From a virus: DNA of 64,000 bases. The stretch covers positions 62,001-126,000 of the IMG/VR virus record IMGVR_UViG_3300030117_007612. One strand, given 5' to 3'. The notes under the pieces are model-generated. The model was not told the origin of the DNA. It saw only the letters and a program-made list of their open reading frames with translations, and did not search any database. The translations under genes were made by a program, and so were the position numbers. This document shows, one piece after another, positions 10,214-20,800 of the stretch; position 1 is the stretch's first letter; each line of letters opens with the position of its first letter.

Positions 10214-11851
10214 ATGGCAATTAAAAGATATTTTGCATTAAATGATAATACAATTACAAATGCCTATATGTCAGATCTTAGCACTTTGGCTACTGGATCT
10301 AATATGGGCGCCGCCGATATTCTAGAGGTCTTCTCTATTTACGGGCAAACAATATCCGCTTCTGCCACATCATCAGCGGAATTGTCAAGAGTTTTGATCA
10401 AATTCGATGTAACTGGATCTGGATTTGATAGCATAAAGTCAGAACGTACGGCTGGAAGGATTCCAAGCAGCGGTAGTGTTAACTTTTACTTAAGACTATT
10501 CAATGCACAACACGCAAGAACCGTGCCAGTAGATTATACCCTTGATATCGCCCCGGTTCAACACCACTGGCAGGAGGGCTCAGGTCTGGATATGGATACA
10601 TATAAGGATCTTACGAAAGATAGGAATGGCTCAAATTGGATGAGCGCCTCAAATTCTCCAGACAGAGCGTGGACTACTCCGGGCGGCGACTATTTGGCTA
10701 CCTACAATTATAGTCAAGACTTCTCCACCGGGCTGGAACACTTGGAGGTTGATATAACTCCGCTAGTGGAAGGCTGGATTGCCGGCACATTGGCAAACTA
10801 TGGTGTTGGGATCAAGCTTAGCGCCAGCCATGAAGCTTATTATTCAAGTTCGGTTTGGGGCTTTAGTGGCGTAAAATATGTAGACGGTATTTTATTAAAC
10901 ACGACGGGCGCCCAGAAGTCCTACTATACTAAAAGATTTTTTGGCCGCAACTCTCAATACTTTTTTAAACGGCCGGCCATAGAGGCCCGATGGGATTCTT
11001 CCAGAAAAGATAATCGCGGAAGTTTTTATTATAGCAGCTCTCTTGCGCCATCAGAGCTTAACTTAAACACACTATTTTTATATAACAGAATTCGCGGCCG
11101 CTTAACAAATATTCCGGGAATTGGCACTGGTAATATATACGTAAGTATCTATTCTGGCTCAGCTTTAAATACCGAACCATCTGGATCAAGAATTAAACTC
11201 GCAGCAGACGGAACGCACGTTGGCTCAACATATCCCTATGTTGTGACAGGTAGCCATGTTTCTACTGGTATTTATTCTTGCAAATTTGCAATTACTGGAC
11301 ACTCTGGGCCCCGAAGCACCGTCGGAGCAGCATACGATCCGGGCACCGGCTCTCTCACAAAGCTGTTTGATGTTTGGCATGATAACGCAGGAACACAGTT
11401 CTTTACCGGCACCATTGTGCCCAAGAAGCTAGACGCACAAGATTATAACGATTCAGAGCGTTATGTTACAAAGGTGGTTAACCTGAAGTCAGAATATCGC
11501 TCAAATGAGAACGCAAGATTCAGAGTATTCGCAAGACAAAAGGGGTGGAGTCCTACAATTTATACAGTAGCCAGTAGAGCAACCGAGGCCCTCCCAATTG
11601 AAAGCGGATCATACAGAGTTGTTAGATTGATTGATAATTATGAAGTTTTCCCACATGCAACTGGTGCAAACGTTGTATCGCACTCAATGATGTCGTGTGA
11701 CACGTCTGGTAACTATTTTGATCTGGACATGTCTTTGCTTGAGCCGGGCTATGCGTACGGTTTAAAATTTGCGTACTATAATGAGCTATTGCAGGACTGG
11801 GTAGAGCAACCAGAAATATTTAAATTCATGGTAGATGAGTATGAGCGTTAA
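10214..11851 (+). CDS. Virion structural protein, beta-rich, 545 aa
   Basis: The ATG follows the gp6 stop by one base. The sequence is beta-rich and low in charge, with many Ser, Gly, Thr and Tyr. Residues 50-220 (LIKFDVTG..., YLRLFNAQHA..., PLVEGWIAGTLANYGVGIKL) resemble the DNRLRE-type beta-sandwich modules of surface proteins: a conserved V-x-W-I-x-G-x-x-N-x-G-x-x-L pattern is visible. That would suit a carbohydrate- or surface-contacting tail component. The match was judged by eye. The gene overlaps the next, giant gene by 17 bases, suggesting coupled translation of two parts of one structure. Confidence 0.75.
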   Translation: MAIKRYFALNDNTITNAYMSDLSTLATGSNMGAADILEVFSIYGQTISASATSSAELSRVLIKFDVTGSGFDSIKSERTAGRIPSSGSVNFYLRLFNAQHARTVPVDYTLDIAPVQHHWQEGSGLDMDTYKDLTKDRNGSNWMSASNSPDRAWTTPGGDYLATYNYSQDFSTGLEHLEVDITPLVEGWIAGTLANYGVGIKLSASHEAYYSSSVWGFSGVKYVDGILLNTTGAQKSYYTKRFFGRNSQYFFKRPAIEARWDSSRKDNRGSFYYSSSLAPSELNLNTLFLYNRIRGRLTNIPGIGTGNIYVSIYSGSALNTEPSGSRIKLAADGTHVGSTYPYVVTGSHVSTGIYSCKFAITGHSGPRSTVGAAYDPGTGSLTKLFDVWHDNAGTQFFTGTIVPKKLDAQDYNDSERYVTKVVNLKSEYRSNENARFRVFARQKGWSPTIYTVASRATEALPIESGSYRVVRLIDNYEVFPHATGANVVSHSMMSCDTSGNYFDLDMSLLEPGYAYGLKFAYYNELLQDWVEQPEIFKFMVDEYER

Positions 11852-14800
11852 GGATTTATTTGAACACGGGACATCAATTGTAAGCTTAAAAAGTGGTTCG
11901 TTAACGGACTCATTCAAAGCTGTTGAGTCCTATAGTAACATTCAACAAATCATAGAAAAACAAAATAGGTTTATACCTCCGATTGATTTTTCTACGACAT
12001 CAAATTTTGCAAAGTTTGGATCTGCAGAGCTTTATTACGACACCGCTATAAAAAGAATATATGGAAACTATCCATATGATGGTACGGCACAAGAAAAGAA
12101 TAAGTTTGACAATCAATCACTTTATATAGATAAATATATATTTGACTACCTTTACCCAAGGAGTACTGGCTATGCCATATTCTCAGCAGAGGGCTGGGGA
12201 TCTCGTACTGGAATATCAACAGACGGTTATGCGACACCCACCACATTAGAATATGTTCAGTTTAGGGGTGGTCCACATACTTCATCTTACGGTATGGACG
12301 GATTGCGAACTTCGTTTTCTGGCTCGAATGTTTATGACGAAAATATTTACGACAATATTGGCCTGCCATCTAATTTTGGCAAAGGATCTCGCACATCCAA
12401 TCTAAAATTCACAGGCAGCGATGGTGCTACAGTTGAGTTTTGGCTGAAAAAGCCATCATTTGATACCACCACAACTACACGTAGGGAGGTTATTTTTGAC
12501 CTCTGGAACAGTCAAACGGCATCTGGCCATTCGGGATCAACTTGCTATGGACGCATGATGATCGAATTAGACGGGGAGTATTCGACCGGATCTTCGTTTT
12601 TGGTCACACTCATGTCCGGTACCAGCGGATTCCAGCATAGGCGAATTGGTAGCTTGGCCGGCACCTCGTCTCTAGCTGACTGGAACCATTATGCCTTCAC
12701 CTTCTTACAGAGCGGTAGCTATCTAAAAACTAAGTTTTATGTCAACGGAGGCTTAAACGAAGAAGTAGATAGTGAATTTGTGATCGGAGGGTTTGAGCAT
12801 GGACAGCTTCAGGCCCGAATAGGAGCCCTCTTGACAGCACCAACGGGTTCTGCTGCGCCGGCAGCGTCTGGAAAGCTTTCTGCTTCTCTTGATGATTTTA
12901 GATATTGGAAAGCTGCGAGAACTTCTAGAGAGATTTCCGAATTTTATTTTGTTCCTGTTCATGGAGGAACAAATACTGATGTTGCCAACGCCACTTTAGG
13001 CGTCTACTATAAATTTAATGAAGGAATTACGGGCACATCAAGCACCGACTCGATTGTTTTAGATTATTCCGGAAGGGTGTCAAACGGCTATTGGGTTGGA
13101 CTCAACACGTCAAGTCGACATACAGGCTCAGCAATAGTTCAAGCCAGCGCAAGTAATTCAGAATTTCTTGATCCGATTATTCACCCAAACCACACCGAGG
13201 TTAAGGTTCTTAGTGAAAATCTTTCCAAATCTGGCTCGCTTCATGATCATTTGAATAATGCAATGTTGTATAATACGATGCCGACATGGATTACTGATCA
13301 GGCAGATAGAGAAGGATCGGAAGACTTAAGATATCTTTGTCATATATTGGGGGCCTATTTTGATAAGATGTATCTGCAAATTGAAAGCCTATCTGCTTTT
13401 AACAATACTCAATATCTGAGCGCTTCGTATAAAGCATTCCCTTTTTATAAGAGTGCCCTAGAAGGCAAAGGGCTGGAAGCGCCTGAAATGTTTATTGAAT
13501 CAGATATTTTAGAAAAATTTGCCCAAAGGACAGACTCGTATAATTTAAATATCGATTTAACTGAGATTAAGAATCTTATATATCAAAACATCCATTCAAA
13601 CTTAATAAACATATACAAAGCCAAGGGCACCGAAAAGGCCATCAGAAATGTAATGAGATCCTTTGGTATTGGCGATGATTTGATTAAGATGAACTTATAC
13701 GCCAATAATGCAACGTTTGAGTTATCGGATAATATACATAATCAATTTATAAAGAAAAAATATGTTAACTTTTCCAAAAAAGGACAAAGTGGTGGCGTTG
13801 TTTATCAAACTGCAGAAGCAGGCAATACAGATAGTTTTGAATTTATTTCCGGAAGTAAAGGAAATCAATATGAAAAAACACTGGGATTCACCTTGGAAGC
13901 AAATGTTATGTTTCCAAAGTATCTTAGAGATCAAACAGATGATTTTTATGATAGAAATTGGCTAACATCGTCGTTATTTGGAATGCACCGCGCAGATCAC
14001 ACGGCCAGTAGCGATGTGACTACATGGTCACCGAGCGGAAGTGATTATGCAAACTTCCAGATTCAGTTTATTAGAGATTACCCGCGCTCTAGAAGCGGCT
14101 ACTTTAGAATTTCATCCTCTAATTCTCCATATCCAATTCCTGAAATGACATCGAGTATGTTCCATGAAGTGTATGATGATGACAATTGGTTGATATCATT
14201 CACCATGCAGCCAAAACGATATAGAGAATTATCTACTGTGTCAGGCGCTAGTCATCTAGATGTGCAAGGATATGATGCAATATTTGCCGGCTATCACAAG
14301 GTGCTGGGAACGACCATTGATTCTTTCTATCTAACACAGTCCATGGAAACAACTGCGTCCCGGGATTTCTTAAAATCAGACAAAAGAGTTTATGCTGGTG
14401 CATATAGAGACAACATGACAGGAACAATGTTGTATCAAAGTGATATAAAGTTGACAGAGATGAGATATTGGGCATACTCTCTTGAGCCCGAAGAAGTCGA
14501 AAGACATGCTGTTGACATTGAAAATGCCGGAATTTTAAATCCATTTAGAATCATTGGTAACTTGGATCCTAATTTCAAAAACATGGAAGTTAGGAGAAAT
14601 GACACGTTGGCCATGCACTGGAACTTTAACAGCGTAACAACATCAGATGCTAGTGGGGAGTTTATCGTACAAGACGCCTCATCTGGCTCTTCGAATAAAA
14701 GAGATAGGTTGGGAATATTTGGAAAATATAGCGGATATCAACACACGGGTAAGGGAAAATTCTTCATAACATCCAGCAAGGAAGCAATATCATATGAATT

Positions 14801-17800
14801 TGTGAACAATGCAAAATTCAGGCACTATGAGCAGATCGCAAGCTCTGATATGATTAATATCATGAACACAGACGATCATATATTTGGCGCTAACCAAAGA
14901 CCTACAGAGTATCACTTTACAATTGAAAAGAGCATGTACGATGTTATTTCACAAGAGATAATCAATATATTTGCCGGCATCGTCGATTTTAACAACTTAA
15001 TTGGAGAGCCCGTCAATCGATACAGAGATGAATACAAAGATTTAAGTAAATTACGTACAATTTTCTTTGACAAAGTTGGAACAACTCCTGATATAAACAG
15101 GTATTTAGATTTCTATAAGTGGTTTGATGATGCTTTGTCTTTGGTTATTAGACAGTTAGTGCCTGCAACTGCTGAGATCTCAGATGATTTATACAACGTT
15201 GTAGAAGAGCACGCGCTTGAAAGAAACAAATATAAAACACCATTTCCAACTATGGAATTCAAAGATCAAATTCCCGAGACCTTCATAAGAGGTATCGAAG
15301 AACTTGAGTATAGTTGGAAATTTGGGCACTCACCACTGCCCGGATCTAATAGGCCACAATATCAAAAAGGGTTGTATTGGAAATCAAGAGCCGAAAAAGG
15401 CAGCGGCCCATCAGCAACTGTTGCGGAGCTTAGTATTAGATCTGCATCTTTGGGCCCATTCATCACCTCTGCCGCCGGCTCTAAGTATACAAATTCATTT
15501 GCAATTGATATAGGTAGAGAAGAATTAAGAGATATAATCCACTCAAATCCACATTTTAGCCAAAGCCTGCCTACCTTATCTAAAGTTGATGGCACTACGT
15601 ATTCGGGCAACGCCCACGCCATAAGGACATTTGCAAAAACGTACAAGTTTAGAGTTTCTAGTCCAGTTGAATCAGTTTTTAAAGGCGGAGTAAACTTCTC
15701 GCCCGGCAAGAGTATGGAAAAAGCCTACAATGCCGTTGCTCCTCATGGGCCTATAGAGGCACATGGATCAATAGGGGGTGTTGGGTGCGAAAATTGTAAA
15801 CTACCGGTCAACATCCTGTTTGCAAGATCTGAAGACTTTGTGCCGTACAATGATTTGTATGATCCTCTTTCTCCGCATGCAAAAATTAAAATGAAGATGA
15901 AGGTTGCACACGGCCGTGATTCTAACAAAGAGATGTTAGGATATGCTACTGCAAAATCTGCCTTCTTCTTCCCGATGAATATTATAAGCGGTACAGTTAA
16001 CCCTGACATGTTGATAAATACTGATGGCGTCGAGGTCGACCGAAAGACCGGCCGTCGACACTTGGAGACGCCCAACAATGCGTATGAGAAGAGGATCTCA
16101 GGCAGCATAACCAACATTCATAACGATGTCTATGGGCCCCACATGGAGAAGCCGATGCAAGGGCCTTTCACCGAGCATTACGTAGGTGGCCACCAGTCAC
16201 GCCATGTTTCATTAAATACAGGTTCTTGGACCAGTGGGTATAGCCACCAATTAAATCGCCCAGAAGCTTGGAGAATCTACATTGGAAGATGTGGTACTCC
16301 GGGATCCATGCCTGACGGTGCAACTGCTGTTGGAATTGTGGGTCCGGACTATCCGCCCCCTGATTTGAAATTATCACTAACTGGCGACCATCAGGTGTCA
16401 GATGTTTATCCATACATAAAATTCCCTAGGGCAGAATATTATCGCGACGGAACTGCAAAGCGCCCAGTCAATATTGGGAACATCCATCATACTACCGGTT
16501 CGCCTACAATTTTAGGTAACTTTAACCATCGGTATGATTATGTACAAACAGCCGGAAGAGCTAGTCAGAAAAGATATCTCAAAGATACATTTGAGCACAA
16601 TTATGGAGATCGTCCGCCGGGAGTATTCGGCAGCAGCAGCATAGAAACAGTTCACCACCATACATCGTCACTCTTGCCACTTAGGTTCTTGCGAGAAAAC
16701 CCAAAATCAGGATATACTTCTGCACCAACTACAGCTAGTGCGCACTTCTTCGATGTAACGAATATCCACACGCTGATATCTGTAAGCACAGGTTCGAAGG
16801 ATCACAGCATTGGCCCGGGCGGATTCGGAAACGTATTCGGCGGCATGGAGCAATCAAGAGCTGGTGGCCCCATTGAGAATACTAGCAATCGGTATGCCGG
16901 CCAGACGTCCGATTACGACGGCACCATCTTTATAGTTCCCAAGCGCCGCCGCCGAGATGGCATCTTTACAACACGCTTCTCCGCCCCGGGCGGTCCTGAA
17001 ATTATGAGTCCCGGATATTTAGATATCCATACAGGAGAATTCTCGGTATACAACAGCCTTAACTTTAGAAACTACACTGTAAGATCAAGTGGCAGCGGCG
17101 AAACAATAGGTCAAGGAATAGTCTTTAGCGATAATGTTGCCGATAAAACAACAGGCTTTAAGTCAATTAGAATGCACAACCAGATGAATACTGGTTCTGA
17201 AGATGAGAGATTGCAGATTCGTCAAGGCTTGAGAACCTTACTTACTAGACACGCTGGCCATGGATATGCAGACTCTCAGTATGGTTACGTTCCGGAATCG
17301 AGATATATTGACGAGGATGATAAAGCCCCGGCCAGTTACCACAAGATTTATCGAAACCGACGCAAACATTTGCGAGAAAGAAACACAGACATAGAGTTTA
17401 TAGCAAACACTCACCGAGGTACGGAATATACCCATGGAGACGATCGTGGTGCACCCGGCGGCGGCAGAACCATAATTACGGCCTCGAATTACGACAATTA
17501 TTGGGTTCAACATGTTATTCCGCGATCAGATCTTAACTACTCGTGGATTACTGCTTCTATATTACATGATGTCGGATCCGGCCTCGATCATATCCTCCAT
17601 CCATCGGTAGATGATCATTATGGATATCTGCCGCATTACACAGTCGGCGAGTGGCAATGGCTAGGATACCATTATAGCGGCTTTCTTTCTTCATCAACAT
17701 ATGAAATCTTATCGTCAGATCCAAAGCCCGGCAAACACAACGCCGAGGGTCCATGGGGATCGGGCAGTGCATGGAAGATACCTTACAACTTTATAAGCGC

Positions 17801-20800
17801 TAGCGACTATGTGGTTTATCATGAAACCGGAAGTACGAATCCTTTAGTGCTCGGCGCCGACAAATCAACAATTCCAGCAAATACATTGAATCACATCCCA
17901 ATTGATTTTGTTGGTTTAAATACTGTCATTTACGAAAACATCACATCCAGCACGGCACAACTGGGTTTCCATCTCGATCATCTCACAAGTTCTGACGGCC
18001 GCGGCCCATCGGCCGCGTACCTAGGCCTTCCCCAACACCCGGCATATATTAATGATTCGATGATTGATATAGCCACGTTCTCCACGCCCCACGGCCGTTA
18101 TAATGCGAGGCCACTTCTAAACATGCTAACATTGCATCGTCAAGGTCCATATGGATGGCCATCTTGGAAACAAACTAGGGGTACATCTCACCCAATAATG
18201 CGCTATGAGCGAGAAAGAAACATATTAAGGGCACCATGGGATGCCATTGAAGCACATTTTGGACTTGATCCTCAAAACAGATATTATATTCAACCGGTCA
18301 CATCAAAGTACAAACCAATTCAAGCTGACATTGCACATCCCGGCGCCCCGGGCATCGAGCGCACTCCTGATGAATACTGGAAAAGAAGCAAAGAGCCATA
18401 CGCGAGATTCTACAGCACAAACTACAATCAAATAGTCGCATTACAATCGGACAGGAGGGATATGTTATTTTTCATGGCACCTCCTCGCTTTGTCCACAAT
18501 ACTTGGTGGGACTCGCTGGCATCCACCTTGGCCGAAGACTGGGCCTCCCGCAACCCAGCCACACGTCCACCGGGCCACCCGGCACAAGGCGCCTTCTTAT
18601 ATAAAACGTTTTATAGGGAGACTGTTTGGCCAAGCAGCTTAATGACATATATGTCAAGCTCTAGAGGTCGAGTTGGACCAGTGGGCGACGATGGCGTACA
18701 TTCGACGTACGAAGAGCGTAGATGGCGAAGTACTCATGCTGATAGAGTAACGCTTGGCGAAAGCTTGAATAATTACAAAGATAACAACATCCACGTGCCA
18801 TATCACAACAGGCGATACTCGTACACTTCAGGCAGCCGACTGACACAGAGCAGTTGGCCATTGGACGCTCAGCAGGACTTTTTGACTCGCCAAGGTGATG
18901 CGACTGGGTGGGGTACTACTGGTTCTACCTCACTTAGTGGTAGCACCATTGCCGGCGACCGTGGAGTTATTCGAGGAAGCCCGGGCACTGTCAACGGGCC
19001 TCCTCGCGTGATTTTCCAAAGGCATTTGGTTGCTGTTAGTGGTTCCGGAAACACGGGATCGTTTGGTGGTCCCGGCGCCGGCCCGGGCTTGACCGGATAC
19101 AACGAAGCCATGGGTATAAGCGCCACTGGCGTGCCACTAGGCCACTTGGACCACATGAATGGTTATGGGTTTATTAGTGGCGGATATCACAGGGGCGAGG
19201 GAGAGCTGCAGAATGGATACACAATGTTCCACGGTGGCCCAACCGCGCTGTCAGGCACTGCAGTTGCCGGCGGATATTGGTCCAACCACCTAGGATATCC
19301 CATGATATTACAAATATCGCCCACAGCTCTTTATGCTAGAAAACAAACGCTGTCATCTTATCGTTCAGTGGTTGGTCCGCATGGAATTGAAGTTCCAGAA
19401 ACAGCATCAAACAAATTAGTTGCAGATGCGTTCTCTTCCTCTGCCGGATGGACCGGCAGCATGCAACCAACTACAGGATCCCCATACGCATTGTACACCG
19501 GTAGTGTCGGTAGAACTTGTTGGGGTAACATTGATCTCTTTGGAGGGGAGGCAAAATGGCAGGCCCCAGAATTAGCAGGATATGTATCAAGAAGCTTTAC
19601 TGTTACCGATGAGGGTTACTTTGACCCGATCACAATGACAACCGTTGGATTTGAATTCTCTATAGATAAAACTTGGATAAGCGCATCGTCTGAGCCTTGG
19701 TATACTTCATATGAAGATTACATTTTAGATGGGAGAGCGGTTGCCAAAGAATACTCAATTGTGCCAGAATATAACTCTTCTAGATGGATTCCCGCATCCG
19801 CTTCTGAAGCTGTGCCGGCTCCCTTTATTAGACCATTTTATGGAGGTCAGCCATATTACAACTTTATAGAAATCAATCTTGGTCATACTAGCTCGTGGAG
19901 TGAGGCAATTAAACGACATGATGAGGAAGTAGTGTTCAAGGTTTCACGTGGAGATAATCTTAAAGATTTACTTGGGGTACAAGAGAGCCTTAACAGTACC
20001 AACTGGGGAGAAGCCGCTTGGTCTTGGCCGTCCAGATTGAAATTAAAACTTGACGCTTTTGTAAAGTTTATACCATATGAAGGTTTCTACCCCGCACAAA
20101 GAACCTTGCAATTAGCTGATCAATTTTGGAAATCTCACGGCCAACAAGTTCAAGTCCATCCGGGCCGCGGCTTTCCACCGGGCCCGGGCTTTCCCGGTTC
20201 TGTTCCAGAAACGTTTGCAATGGGAGGTGCTGGATATGCAAACAGACTTACTTTTGGCACTGGTGACCCAACCATATCCCCATTTGGGGCGACTTGCAAC
20301 CCAATAGGGGGTCAAATTATACGCCATCCTTACGTCGTCGATTTCAATGGCGGCATTTCACCTTCATATAAGGATTTGTCAAGCGCGTGGCAGGCTCATT
20401 TTACTCCCTCCGGCCGCAGCATTCAATCAGGGTCACAAGGCTGGACCTATCACACGGGCTCAGAATCAATGCTACAAGGCAAGCAACTAGCTCGCCCTCT
20501 TGCCCAGACGCTATTTGCGCCCGGGATTTTATACAACTCAATCAAATCAGGGCTTGCTGTTGATTATCCAATATGTGTGTCAGAGTCTTTCGAAAGGGTT
20601 TGTGTCGCATCACACGAATATGCAGGCACATTTAACCCCACTGACACTACTACAGTTGGCGGTTTTCCTCGCCATGGCGCCGATGGAGACAAGATAGGCA
20701 TAGTGCCAACAGATTATTGGGTTATTTCGGGATCCAGAAAGGCCAACACCGACCCAACACACGGCAGATTCGACTACAGAGTACCATTTGAAGCTATAAT